Below are positions 1 through 12,149 of a DNA stretch of 64,000 bases, piece after piece; within the stretch, counting starts at the first letter, position 1, and the number at the start of each line of letters is the position of its first letter. Where the stretch lies: contig OZ022591.1 of NCBI GenBank assembly GCA_963669155.1, positions 14,957,766 to 15,021,765 on the forward strand. Direction: 5' to 3'. The translations under genes and the position numbers were made by a program. The notes beneath the pieces were generated by a model, which was not told the DNA's origin, searched no databases, and saw only the letters and a list, made by a program, of their open reading frames with translations. This DNA is from Arbacia lixula (Eukaryota; Echinodermata; Echinoidea; Arbacioida; Arbaciidae).

Positions 1-2465
1 ATCTTTCAGGAGGTGGGTATCAGGATTACTAAGTGCAGTTAGGGTTATATCTTTACCTCTTCCAGACACTGTGAAGTCATCATCTGAACTAAGACCAGAA
101 AAAACAAGTTCATCTAAAATTGAGCATGGGTATTAATGACGAGAGAATATGCTACCCTCAAAAATTATATAGATGTTTATCATATAATGAGTATCTTAAT
201 TACGTTACTAATCACGTTGCATATGATTATGTGATTTATATAATATACTGTATTTAATGCGCTGTATAATGTATATCATTTAAATCGTAGTTATATTCGT
301 CAGAACTTAAACGACGGTATTGTTATTAACAGATAAACGTATTTGTTCGTAGCAACATGTACACTGTTCTTTTTTCTTATTGTTCCAAAATAAATGTTCT
401 GGATAACAATAATTTTAGTAAAGCAACAGAGGCAATGAAAAGAATAAAAAATAACATGGACTTAATGCTAAGCAACCAATTAGATTTCATTAGCGATAAC
501 TCAAAATAGTAACATATGCAATTTGAGATGAATAGGTAAAGTTCTGCATTTCAATGCTCTTTCAATAGTTAGTCAATAGATTGTTTTCAACTGTAATGAT
601 ATTGAATTAGTTTACGTGATCTGATGTGAATGAAATGGCTCAGTTACTTTGTTGTACTGCACACATTTTTATCGGTTGCATGAAATATGTGAGAATAGGG
701 GCATTCATATACATATAATAAATAAGTGTTCAATGATACTGTTTTGTAAACGGTGTCATTTTCACACAAGTTCTTGTAACTTCCTTAATGACTCCGCCAC
801 CATGTAAGTTAATGTTTCTCTATTTGTTTATATTTTGTATTTTTTTACGAGTGGAAATGAATGAAATGAAAGTGAAATTATTATAACACGGTTGAGATGT
901 TAATAATTCTTGCGTATGAACATGATAGAATGAGTGAGGCGTTTTCATACACTGACGGTAGTGTGGGAAACGTAAGAGGAAGCGGTTGGCATTGAAACAT
1001 CTAGTCACGACAGCATGACATGCACTCTGGCAAACCTCATGCTATTTGAAGATTTTTGGAATTAAACACTCTCCCCTACTTTCAGGCAATAATCCGATTT
1101 AAACAGCGGGAACGGTTTTTCCTTTCAATCCCGTAGCTGTAAAATAAAACTGGAAACAAATATAAGCCCTTTGTCGAACAGTAAGACTTGTAGATGCGTG
1201 ACCTTGTCAGTAATGTGATTATCAGAGGTGCTTTTGACAACCTCCTTGATTGTGAGGCGTTCAGGCCAAGCTATGCCCTGAAAAAGGATGGAGCAAGTTT
1301 CTGCGCCTTTAACCCCTTCCGTAAGAAATTCACTCCTCAGCAGATATTTTATCAAAAGGCCAAATGCTTACAAAATGGAGCAGCTTTTTAATTCTACCAA
1401 TTGTAAAGTGCGCCTAAATCTCGTAAAATTTTGTAAAAAGAAAAAGAATCAATTTTAAAACTGTACACTTTACTACTGCTTTGGTAACACATATTCACGA
1501 ATGTCGATTGGGCGGATATTTTTTCCTTGCATTTCTTTTAAAGTTAGTTTGTTGGTTTATAATCAATATAATCTTTGATTGCGCCTAGTGCAATAATTGT
1601 ACAACAACTCACATGTCAATCACTCTTTGTAAGCATATTTACCAATTTAACATAATTGATTTCATGATTTATTTTCTGTACATATGTTTTGTAAATATTG
1701 TAAATAGTACTCATCAATATCGATGTAAAACAGACATGATTATTCCCAATACCTAACGAGGTGACATGGGATCAATAAATTGTCATTGTCACTGTCAATG
1801 TCTTACACGTAACGTGCTATATAAGATGTGGAGTACTAATTTCATTTCAACCCATTATAAGCGAGATTAACCCTTGCGCTTAAGGAACTACCTGTGAAAA
1901 GATTCACGTATGACGCAGAAAGAGTTTAGAGTAAAGTGGTAAAATGTTGAAATGCTGTGACGTCAGAAGTTTGACTATCTACGGAATAATGCCACACTAC
2001 TCTATTGTGCACGTACGAAGTATGGCAACAGTTTCAGTTACGGAGAAAAACGATTGCAGAATTCTATGGGTTATAAATACAGCAAACAAAAACCAGCAGC
2101 CGATTTTTTTTTCAGATGTGAAATTAAACAAAACAAAAAGAGAGACAAAAACACACTTTAACCAGTGCTTCAAATACTTGTGTGCTGGACACAAGTACGG
2201 CACCCGTAGCAAATGTAAATACACACTCTAAATCATTGGATTATTATTACGAAACATGTAAGTGTCGACATCACTCTTTTTCTTAGAATCCGTAGCAAAA
2301 TGCTACATTAGGTGCATAAGCAAGTCGTAGTATGATAGGTCATCATTTCTCTCCGAGGAAAAGAACGACAGTTCAGATGAAATATCTCGGCGAAAGCAGT
2401 CGTCAATAATCGAAGTCATACCATGCTCGCATGCTCACATCATGCATCTTTGTTCAGACTACTGC
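1..2465. other. AT-rich intergenic DNA
   Basis: No ORF above 95 codons and no recognisable domain, RNA gene or element with clear ends is seen. Around 1680-1790 the run of TTGTAAAT-type words followed by AATAAATTG resembles the 3' untranslated tail of a retroelement or gene, but no coding part accompanies it. A TATATAAG word at 1819 has no supporting downstream exon. Confidence 0.6.
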
Positions 2466-2502
2466 TATAAATAACAGCTCGAGACCTTTCCGAAGGTCAG
2501 AC
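2466..2502 (+). promoter_or_regulatory. Putative TATA/initiator core promoter
   Basis: TATAAATA occupies 2466-2473 and TCAGAC, an initiator-like word, lies at 2497-2502. The spacing from the first T of the TATA box to the candidate start A is 33 nt, as expected for metazoan RNA polymerase II core promoters. The following 240 bp is GC-richer than its surroundings and ends at a consensus splice donor. Transcription itself is inferred. Confidence 0.3.
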
Positions 2503-2742
2503 AGCAACAAAGCTATCACCGAAGAGATTTCCACCGAGGAACAATAGATAGCAATAAGCTAGCTAATGAGAGTAGTGCGGTATATACAGCTCCATCATGA
2601 ATCACGAACCGTCTCCCCAAACGCGCAAATCCCACTCTATCCCCGGGCAGACCTCGCCCGCCTGGTCGCGCGTCCCATTACTCGTGTACGGGTCAGCGAG
2701 GAGACATTAGTAAGCAGGATCCCCCAGTGATTAAAGACTCGC
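2499..2742 (+). other. Candidate leader exon with short ORF
   Basis: This GC-richer block begins at the putative initiator and ends at a good 5' splice site, GC|GTAAGT, after position 2742. It contains an ATG at 2597 opening a 37-codon frame that stops at 2708-2710 (starts MNHEPSPQTRKS), with no recognised domain. If it is transcribed, the exon could be 5' untranslated with an upstream ORF. No downstream exon was found, so this remains a weak call. Confidence 0.22.
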
Positions 2743-3390
2743 GTAAGTACCCGACAATGATGCTATCACATCATATCATCATCACGTGTTCATGACGTCT
2801 ACGATGTGGCGCGGTACTCATTGGAATTGTCTGGGAGCGGTTACACGAGGTGTGTCGCTCTTTCAGACCTATAAACAACGCTCGGTTGTGAAAATACCAT
2901 TTTGTATGTCAAGGAAGAAAATACTGTAGATGATTTCCCCTCAGCATATCTAATGAGCGTTTTAAAACGCTCATCAAAACGCAGGTCACGGGGGCAACAT
3001 TTTCGGACCGGCAGAACGCTTTTTAAACGCGTTTAGCTTAAAAAATAGAGGGTTGCATTCATGCTTACTTTCGTTTTACTCCGATATCAATCTCCGATGT
3101 CAAATATGACCTCATATAATCCTATTTATAAGTGATGTTGAGTTTATGCTTCCCCGTGAGCTGTGTTTTGGAGAAAACGACGATCTCAAACGCATCTTCT
3201 TAAGATCGGCACTTGAGGTCGGCGTTTAACCATAAGCAAGCATGGACGCAACTCTATTTTGAACTAAACGCGGTTACAGATCCTCTTTCTGGACCCCAAA
3301 AGCAAAAATGCACCTTAAGCCGAAGGTGCATTGAAATGGGGTTACGCTAAAGATATAGTCCCAGAAATATAGTAACCACATAACGTTTAT
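2743..3390. other. Intergenic, with palindromes
   Basis: No coding signal. A perfect 22-bp palindrome (ATGAGCGTTTT and its complement) lies at 2953-2974. A 10-bp-stem hairpin (AATGCACCTT / AAGGTGCATT) lies at 3307-3332. Neither has a poly(U)-like tail or other context that would assign a function. Confidence 0.6.
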
Positions 3391-3915
3391 TGCCATTTCG
3401 TCCACTGCCATTTCGTCTAATAGCTATTTGGTCTATGATCATTAGACGATTTGGTTGTTAGACGAACTGATCATTGGACCTAATGGTTGATGGACGAAAT
3501 GATTATTAGACGAAATGGCAATTGGAGGACTTGATAAGTAGACGATGTGGATATTGGACCAACTAAAATTAGCCGAATTGGCTATTGGACCAAATGAACG
3601 TTGGACGAACTGATAAATGGACGATTTGGCATTAGACAAAATGGATTTAGACGAAATGGTTGGTGCATGAAGTGGCTGTAGACGAAATGGCTATTGGACG
3701 AAATGATGACTGGACGAAATGGGTGGTAGACGAAATGTTCATGGACGAAATGGCATTAGACGAAATGAATGTAGACCAAATGGCTATTAGACGAAATGGC
3801 ATTAGACGAATTAGCAATTTACCATCACATAGACCATATTACTGGCAATACTCATTGTGGCACTCGCCATCTCAGCTGTGTGATAAGCTATGATAAAATG
3901 TAGACGAACTGGAGA
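3391..3915. repeat. Degenerate GACGAAATGG minisatellite
   Basis: Roughly thirty short degenerate units of about 14-18 bp related to TTAGACGAAATGGC are strung together. The first 45 bp (3391-3435) carries the units in reverse orientation (TGCCATTTCGTC). The array then flips at 3436-3441 and continues in the forward orientation to about 3830, with a last unit near 3895-3912. The 77-codon ORF across 3660-3893 is only the translation of the repeat and is not called a gene. Confidence 0.85.
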
Positions 3916-6130
3916 CTTTATGGAAAGCGCCAGCTTTACCCCACTTTTCTTCACACAATACATCCAAATTCACAGTAACCATGGAACCACACCCAATGAC
4001 ACAATCCGGACCACTTGAGTTATATACCAAGTTAAAGCTTAGATTTTATGACATTTAAATATAATGTTTAAATGTCGTAAAAATCAGTCTGGTTATCATG
4101 GTAACCACATGCTTATAGGCTATTGGATGACACATGTGATGCTTATGATTTAAATGTACATGAACTCACCAAATTACGGTTATAATGTTAAGCATGAGGA
4201 GACGTTAATATTTGATCGGTAGTTCTTCATGTCAAGGTCACACCATTACTATTTTTAAAAAAGGAAGCTGAGACTGAAAGGTATGAATTCAACGGCCCGG
4301 ATTCATAGTTCTATGGTGTATTTAACGTGACAACCCAGAATACTTATTTCCAACATAACATGCATTTTACGATTAAAAAAAGGTTGATAAGTCTTGTGTG
4401 CTAGTTTTTATGACAGTTACTTTGGGAATCGAAAATATGTTAGATGAAATAATTAATTGACCTCAATTTCCATAAAATTTAGTTTGCGTAAGACTTGTGT
4501 ATGGTTAGGTAAATTGTTTAAGTTTGGTATTTTAAGTGTACGTGTAAAATAATTTAACTATTCATTGTTTCGAAACGGGATTTTTTCTAATGTTAACTGC
4601 AAACCGAAGCAATGAGATACTTGCAAATCTTTTGAAATGAGACAGCAAATATGTGTTCATGCAGAAAAAAACCCCATATATTTGTTTTCAGGCTGGTGTA
4701 GGGAATATATATTTTCAATATTCAACAAAAGACTCTGCTCTGCCACACAGTGTACAACGATCGCACGAAATTGAATCTAGGAGATGAAATGGAAGGGAAA
4801 TAAATATGTCGATTATAAATGGTCGAGGTAACAAGTGCACATATTACTGCGGCCGGTTCTTCGTATGGATTCGACGCACTTACCACACGCCCATTGCAGT
4901 CCCAGTTGCTCGAAATTAAATTTGCTATCAATAAATCGGGGTCTGCCACTCGGACAACCTGTTATCATTCTAACCAGCAGCTATAATGGAATCATCATCG
5001 TATATAAATGAACGGGTACACCAGGGAGCAGGATATTACACTCAATAACGGTCTATATGCATGTATATATACTGTTGACAAATGTTAAATGTATCAATAC
5101 CAGTTTTAATTTCCGATTTGTATCAAGCAAAAATAATTCATCTGTTCGTACTTTCGTTAGCAACAAGCTCACCCAAAGAGTAACACAAGTGTATGAGTTG
5201 TACCGTGACTTACTACAAAGCAACACAATTGTTTCGCACATTTGATTAATATGGTCTTTTTCTCCACGGTTTTCTCTTTGCTTGTCTTTATCGCAGTCAT
5301 GTCAATAATGTCTCATTGTAAACGGACTACACATGGTGTGAAACTCAGATTATATCTTTTCACCAAGTTAATGTAAAAAATTTAAAAAAAACTTTTCGGA
5401 TTAAAACATCTTGATTATAATCATATATTTTATTTAGTTATTTATCAGAAGAGCATTGTCACTCAGGCAATATGATATATAGTTGCCATGATGAATATTT
5501 ATACAAGTATAATATTATATGTTTTCAGTTCATTCCAACGTACCTGTCACATTCTACCTACAACGAAAATAAAAATAATTATATACATGGGCTTCAACAT
5601 CTTAGAGTTGATATATCATGTATCATTTTATTTATTTTATATATTTAATGTTTGCCGTGTAAGTTAATGTTATTTATTTGTTTTTGTTCTTATTGTCATA
5701 TTCGGTTTATTATTATATTATTCCTTTGATAGATATATAGATTAATATCAATCAAAAATCGTTAAGAGAATATTAGAGTTGTTAAATAGTCCTTTATATT
5801 ACTCTGTAAATCAATTGATATACCAAGAGAATAATCTTGAGAAGAACTTTATCACTTTCTACATAATACCAGCAACGTCGCGCCGTGTTTAGTCCGTACG
5901 ATGTACCATTCACATAATGCACTATATCACTGCAAGTAAAATGCCATACCAAGTGGAAGAAATAATCACTTAATTGCTTCCCATTACGACGATTACATAC
6001 TCGAAACTCCGTGTTTAGGTTATACGATAAACCTTTAAAAAAATCCACTTTGTGTCCTGCATTACTCACAGAAACGCATGTCAAGAGCAGCAAAGGAAAC
6101 CAATAAAGTACCTCATATTTTGATTAGATA
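3916..6130. other. AT-rich intergenic DNA
   Basis: No supported gene. An imperfect hairpin with an 18-bp stem around TTTAAATGTC lies at about 4041-4087. The rest is AT-rich with short ORFs on both strands, none with recognisable motifs. Confidence 0.6.
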
Positions 6131-6870
6131 CTCACTTTATGTTTTAATCCACGCAGTATATCAAATCAAATATTCCACTATCTCCAGCTGATTGAGGAGC
6201 TATCCTGCTTCGTGAACTGTCTCCAAAGAGGTGCGCGTCTCCACTAAATACCAGTCTTCCGTCCGAGGAAGCCTTTTCGCGCCTTAGATCGCCCCAAGCA
6301 GCCTTGGTCGTCTGCCGTTCTGAGAGTAAGTGATCACTCGCCCATGGCGCCTCGGCAGAGCATGCGCCAAAGCGCAAGAAGCCCGGCGTACACCCAATCC
6401 GACGTGACTCATACCCGACGCGTTTTGTCCCTCTAAACATGCGCCAACGATATGTTTTCGCCTCCTACTAGTACAACACGTACACCTATGATGAATACCC
6501 CATCTTGATTAATAATTGACATCGTCCATTGGTTTCAACGCGAATGAAGCATCTGCCCGCGTGTCGGGTTGGAGTCACGTTGCGACATGTGCGTTAAGCG
6601 AAAGTGCACGTGCCAATCGAGATGGTCTATCCTCGCGTTTATCAGAACCCTCTTGCTGAGGTACGCTCCAGTTTTCCAGCTGCACTTGCTTTTTTCGTTT
6701 GGATTTATTCGGAAACACAGAAAGGATGTGCACATATACGGATCTGGGATAACGCGCGATTGTAAGCTGACAAGGCTGTGTCTGATCTTGATCCATGGCG
6801 TGTTTGGGCTACTTTGACAATGTTCAACAAGGATTTACCCGGACATTGTGCGCTGCTGTAGTGGCAAAAA
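6131..6870. other. GC-richer unassigned block
   Basis: Two patches (about 6190-6440 and 6530-6800) are more GC- and CpG-rich than their surroundings and are open on both strands for 66-98 codons. A donor-like A|GTAAGT occurs near 6327 on the plus strand. No protein family is recognised. The block could be a regulatory island or an unidentified exon, and the sequence does not decide between these. Confidence 0.3.
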
Positions 6871-6877
6871 TACGGAC

Positions 6878-6968
6878 AAAAAGAGAGGAAAAAGGAGAAA
6901 GAGAGAGAAAAAGGGAGGGAAAGAGATAGGCAGAGAGAGAGACAGAAAAAATAAAAAATGAGAGAGTA
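6878..6968. repeat. Polypurine GA-rich tract
   Basis: About 90 bp of almost pure purine on the plus strand, built of GAGA and GAAA words. The minus-strand Leu/Ser/Phe-rich reading frame over it is a composition artefact. Confidence 0.8.
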
Positions 6969-8575
6969 GGGGAATTCTGTGTAGGTTCGTCAACAAGTTT
7001 TGAACTGGGCTAAATATTCCGGGACCGCTAGGTAGACGGAATATGGCCGACTTCCAATGTGAAAGAGGAACATTCATGTCCGACTCTCAGCTTGCAGCCG
7101 TCTCATGTTTGGGCAGCAAATGTCAATGTATCGAAAATTGTATCTATTGTGATGATGCAAGTAAACAAAATGTGAGAAACTGAAGTGTTTTCTTAGATGC
7201 TTATATTCATCATTATGTTGAAAAATTACTTTTTATATATAAAAAAAACGTTTCAGTCTGAGATTGCAAAAAGTTGTACTCGATGTTACGAGAAATATTT
7301 AGCACTTTCGAAAGATAAGATAATAACTTAACAGGTACAACTTAAATCAAGCTGAAATTTACATATCATTTAGTGGAAGGATGAATTTTTTGTGGGTGAT
7401 GTTTCATCACATTTCATGATTTGATATTTCCGTATCACCATTTACATCTTATCAGATTTATCATTTTGACAAATCAGGATAAAATGTGTGTTTTAGATTC
7501 AAAACATAACAATGACCATTATGCATTTCGCCTATCACTCTACAAGGATTGGTCATTGCAGGAAGTTTTTGGTTTTGTTGCTTAAATTTACTGCAATCGA
7601 TTTTCTAATCTCCTTGTTAGTTGTTGGCAATGACAGACATATTACATAATATGATAACTTGATGAATTTCCATTGCAGTAAAAGCGGCTGGCATGGTCAA
7701 TCATTTAAATACAGTAACGCATATGTTTTCATAGAAATTGTGGAAAGTGTAACAGTTTAAGGCTTGTGGCATCATTCTCGATCGAACAAAATGTATCGCG
7801 ATTCAGAGTCAGAATCTTGCTGTGCGTGTGTCTTCACCCGTTCTATTCATTATACCACGCCTTACCTTGAATCTCCTATTTGCATTTACTTCGTAATTTA
7901 GTTGCAGCATTATAATCCTCTCCAGGCACGTTTTCCCTCTATTTGTCTCTTTCCCACCACCGTACATTGCAGAAACTAATCATCTGCTGGGCCTATTGGC
8001 CGTGCTTATTGGCTCATATCATTAGCGCTGTATGCACGGAGAGGCAACTGAAGATAGCCGCTTTAATTTCACGCCGATTACGACAAGATCTCGCGTCATT
8101 CAGATCAAACAAACGAGTGCAAAGCAGCATCCAATGTCAACTGGTAAGCAGCTAATCTCCGTCGTCTTCTGTCCCTCGATGAAATGGCGTTGCATGGGGG
8201 CGTCTGGGGATCCCCCTCCTATCATCATCATCATCATCATCGGAATGCCCACTCCTTTATCTACACTCTAAGTACAATTGACCGATATTACCCTCGTCAA
8301 AACAAACATGATTAAGGGAATAAATATTGGACTCGCTTCCGTTCCCTCAGGCATTATCGGCATCATCCACCCCCACTTTGCAGGTTGCCATAGTTACATA
8401 TCTTCTTTGCCTCTTCGATGGGAAGAAGCTAGAGGAGGTCGCTTTTCAGCTGAGCAGCGGGTTCTTGCGACTTATTGGGATCAGTGCCGGATGAAGGAAG
8501 AAGAATAGCCGAGAGAAGGACATGGAAAGAATGTAAATATTTTCACCTTGCTGATGCTCGAGTGGTTTGGTATCC
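6969..8575. other. Intergenic DNA, no gene seen
   Basis: AT-rich in the first half and mixed composition after 7800. A short ATC run lies at 8221-8241. Short overlapping ORFs at 7943-8508 carry no recognisable domain. Confidence 0.55.
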
Positions 8576-8778
8576 ACCTTCTCTTTCTCTTCCTCTCCCC
8601 CCTCTCTCTCTCCCTCTCTTCCTCTCTCTCTCTTTCTCTCTCTCCTTTTCTCTTTCTTTCTCTCTTTCTCTTTCTCTCTTCCCCCTCTCTCTTTCTTTCT
8701 CTCTCTCTTTCTCTCTTTTTTTTTCTCTCTCTCGTCCTCTCCTTTCTCTCTCTCTTCCTCTCGTTCTCTCCCTCTTGT
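8576..8778. repeat. CT-rich microsatellite
   Basis: About 200 bp of polypyrimidine (CTCTCT, CTTTCT, CCCTCT) on the plus strand. All six frames over it give apparent ORFs of low-complexity Ser/Leu/Phe or Arg/Glu/Lys residues; these are not genes. Confidence 0.9.
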
Positions 8779-9064
8779 AATTCTCCTCAAGAGCAGGTCC
8801 GTAATATCGCCATCACATCTCTCCTCTTATCGCTCTTCTTTTTCAAAGTTTCATCCGGGCATTCGTGATAGAGTCCATCATCATAATTCTTCTTCTTCCG
8901 CTGAAGATTTACCCTTTTAACTCTTTGCGTGCCACATGTGAATTTATTCACAAATAATACACACAAATCCCATAGACTGACATTACGTCTGGCATCCCTC
9001 TCTCTAAGTGCCATATCCGGAGATGTAGGCGATCATGGCGTGCCACAAATCTCTGTTCCTATTT

Positions 9065-9440
9065 GTTTGGATCAGCTGACCCACACCTCTCTCTCTCTAA
9101 TCCATGCATTCAGACTGGTCATCCAATTTATCCGTTTCTTCCCTCTACCCCTCCTTCCCTTTATCTTTCCTGTCAATGCTAAATTTTCAAGACCGTCCTT
9201 TCTAATTACATGTCCTTCAAAAGTCATTTGCCTAGTTCGTATCTCTATGATTAGCTTTCTCTCCACACTAGCTCTCCTTAGGACCTCTTTGTTGGTTACT
9301 CTGTCAGTCCATGGAATCCTCATCATGCGTTGGAGGAACCACATTTCGCAACTCTCCAAACGCTTACATGGGTTAATCTCCGTTCCACCACACTACTCTA
9401 CAGACTGCAACAGTATGCCCGATGGTACAATGCCATGATG
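9065..9440 (-). mobile_element. LINE remnant, C-terminal RT region
   Basis: Read on the minus strand, 9359 down to 9072 encodes 95 residues containing ESCEMWFLQRMMRIPW, WTDRVTNKEVLRR, FEGHVIRKDG and GRRGRGKKR. This order is typical of the region after the reverse-transcriptase domain in many metazoan non-LTR retrotransposons. The same frame continues upstream to KRLESCEMWF and then meets a stop codon, and the usual YGCETW-type stretch is degraded. The copy is 5'-truncated and dead. Which clade it belongs to cannot be settled from this fragment. Confidence 0.8.
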
Positions 9441-10176
9441 AAAGCTTCATACCCGGTTGAGAGAAGGTTTTCTCTTGTTCACTTCCCGACCTCCATTCTT
9501 CCCAAACGACGTATTTCCTCCAACATCGTTGCAAGACATGATCTATGCTTTGTGACTGTCCTAAAGGATTTGCGACACTCATTGCCATGGCAACCATATG
9601 AATAATGTGAACTATCGAGTGTTAGGGGAATGGGCGGGCGGGGGGGGCAGCTTATATCCACTTGACGATTAGGGATAATAAAAAAGCTCAAAGCAATGTA
9701 GTTGATATTACAATGTGTATCCAAAATGTTGCCACACTGTGAACATCAACATCTTAAAGACATTGTGTTCCTTTCTTAGGTCTAATGATTAGATATTGTA
9801 AAAAACACGGAAAGTGGAAAAACTTTTCTCCCGAAAACACAACTGGAAACTGACTTTAAAGACAGGGTGTCCATTTGCTTGTCCAAAAATATGTACTTCT
9901 GTTAAACAGCTTTTTAGTTTGTATCCCTCTTATCAACACCCTCACTCCTCACCCTCACTTCTACCACTTAAGGACAGTTCATCAATGTATACCATCGAAA
10001 ATAAATTTCCATTTATTGAAGAGTATACTGCTCATTCATTCAATATTTTGTTCATTCGTTTTTACGTGCAGGGTAGGCTCATTCGGTTATAGAACTGCTG
10101 TACAAGGGCGCTGTGCAGATCAACAGAAGAACAAACAGTGAACTTTTAATGTTTTCCCCACAAGCTTTTTTGACCA
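9441..10176. other. Intergenic DNA, no gene seen
   Basis: Several 70-90-codon ORFs overlap on both strands with no recognisable motif. The first part may be further, unrecognisably diverged sequence of the neighbouring LINE. Confidence 0.5.
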
Positions 10177-10440
10177 TTTTCATCATCATCATCACCATCA
10201 TCATCACCATCATCATCATTGTACTCCTCAACATTATCCTCCTCCTCCTCCTCATTATCATAGTCATTATCATCTTTACCATTATCATCATCATCTTTGC
10301 AATCATCCTTATGACCACGATCACCACCATCACCGCCAAGCCCCCTCCCCCCCCCCGTCCCCCACAGACACACCTCCCCCGCCAATCCCCTTCCCTCCCT
10401 CCCCCCTCCCCTACAGACACACCTCCCCCGCCGCCCCCTC
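10177..10440. repeat. ATC/CTC triplet repeat and C-rich tract
   Basis: 10177-10330 is an imperfect CAT/ATC triplet array with embedded CTC units. It is followed to about 10440 by C-rich sequence in which a CCCACAGACACACCTCCCCCGCC-like unit of roughly 50 bp occurs twice. The Ile-rich and Met/Asp-rich ORFs over it are composition artefacts. Confidence 0.85.
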
Positions 10441-11513
10441 CAGCCAGCGTATGTTGTGCTTGGTTACCCGAAGTCATTCTCCCTCGGCCTCCCGCTTGGT
10501 ATTACTCGGAGAAAGATGGCGGAGGTAATTGTTCCTCAGACCAGCCAACTCGTATTCTGATTGGGATGAGAGCAGGAAACAGGAGGCAGCATGACCGCGA
10601 GAGAAGAAATACAAGATGAGAAGTTAATGACCTCAACCTTGAGAATCATTCCGGCAATAAGTTCGTGTAGGCTTACTCCGTCATTGTCCGTGGCCTGGCT
10701 TCATTACACCACGTGCATCACACGTACCACATATTCACATCCAGATGCTATATATATTCAAATCCGCTTTAACCAACTACTATGCATCATCCTTTGGATA
10801 AGACGTTACAGGGATACTTCACCCTGAAATTATGTTGGTTTCAATAAAAGGAGACACATTTGATAAACATATTAGCGAAGGTTTGATGAATCACATCAAT
10901 GACCATTGTGTATCACACCTTCCAATTCATTAGCAACCTGAACCGGCCATGGCAGTGTCATTAATAATGAATAATATTTCTGGCAGAAAAATAGTTGTGG
11001 GCGCTAAGATGTTTGGTGCACAATAGCCATTGTTATGTTCTGAATTATCTGATACACAAAAATAAAGTATCGAAGTCGTGTCATATGAGCATGTTGTCAA
11101 GGTAACTAGTTCTAAACAAAATCACTTCACCGGTCCGACATTGCCTAGCGGGCCAGTGTCGGACACTCCCATTTAGAGGTATCGCTGTGATCACAGCTCC
11201 TTGCTCTACCTGCATAGTTTAAAAACACTTGTCTTGACAGAAATGCTCAAGTGAAGTCACACTTTCATACTCTTATTTTGATATCCAAATTTGACCAAAA
11301 ATCAAAATCTTATGAAGTATTCACAGGATTATTTCAAGAATAAAAGCGTCAATCAAAAGTGTTTTTTTTATACCCACTATAAAATGTTAAACGTGTGAAA
11401 AACACTCCACTTTCGTTATGTATTCACAACTTTTCCCTTGAGTGTGTAGTAACGCGGAATTACAATCACCTGTTCCTAGCGGTACGGTTTCAATGGAGTC
11501 TGTATATATTGTT
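10441..11513. other. Intergenic DNA, no gene seen
   Basis: No coding signal. A hairpin with an 11-bp stem and one mismatch (GTCCGACATTG / CAGTGTCGGAC) lies at 11133-11164. Confidence 0.55.
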
Positions 11514-11514
11514 G

Positions 11515-11737
11515 CTATAGACTGGTTTACTAACATATTCAAATTTTATGCATACCAGTTTAACAAAGGTTGCACCTGACAACTAGAAAGCTTGTTCGAG
11601 GCTTTCCCCGACATAGCAACAACTAATGTATGCAACGAAATACCATTGTTAGGTACAGGTTAATGGAATAACTCGTGTCTAGGCCCTGAGGGAAGAAACA
11701 TCCATAAATTTGACTACATTAGTAAACCGGTCTATTC
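11515..11737. repeat. Short foldback, about 220 bp
   Basis: TATAGACTGGTTTACTAA at 11515 is complemented by TTAGTAAACCGGTCTATT ending near 11737, giving imperfect 18-bp inverted ends. The interior is unremarkable. It abuts the left end of the larger foldback element and may be an unrelated small MITE or part of its flank. Confidence 0.35.
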
Positions 11738-11770
11738 GGACAAATCTCGGATAAGCTGTTAGGGTTACTA

Positions 11771-12014
11771 TAGTCCGGGAGCCCAGAAGATTTATTCATG
11801 TGAAAAGGGCCGGAACAACTGACCCCATAGGTCGAAAGGATGTACCCTGGACATCACAAAAATGTTTTGCTGGCAAGGTGTACCCGATGCTTTTCCCCCC
11901 AAATCACCACAAATATGACGTCACTACCGGAAAGCCTTTTTTCAAAAATGTTTGGAAAATGATACATGGTACCATCATAACAAAGGTGTTAGCACACATT
12001 TTTTATGCCCAATT
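11771..12014 (+). repeat. Left terminal inverted repeat
   Basis: Begins TAGTCCGGGAGCCCA and ends near TGCCCAATT. It is nearly identical to the reverse complement of 16057-16300. Both arms are open in the same reading frame (GRKD-PWTSQKCFAGK), which explains two similar apparent ORFs at 11800-12201 (+) and 16008-16322 (-). They are repeat copies and not a gene family. Confidence 0.85.
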
Positions 12015-12149
12015 ATCAAACTTGATTGGTATTGTTTGGTTGCCTAGTAAATGTGCAACATCATCATTGACTTGTTTTGGCAATGGCAGCTCTGTGGGCG
12101 ACTTCGACGACGACGACATGTCGCGACGATGTCACCAAAATGCAACACT

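Noticed and set aside
1816..1830. TATATAAG promoter
   Set aside because: No initiator, exon or donor follows; such words are expected by chance in AT-rich DNA.
8446..8920. Overlapping 101-117-codon ORFs on both strands
   Set aside because: They translate a CT/GA tract into Ser/Leu/Phe or Arg/Glu/Lys stretches in every frame, so they reflect composition.
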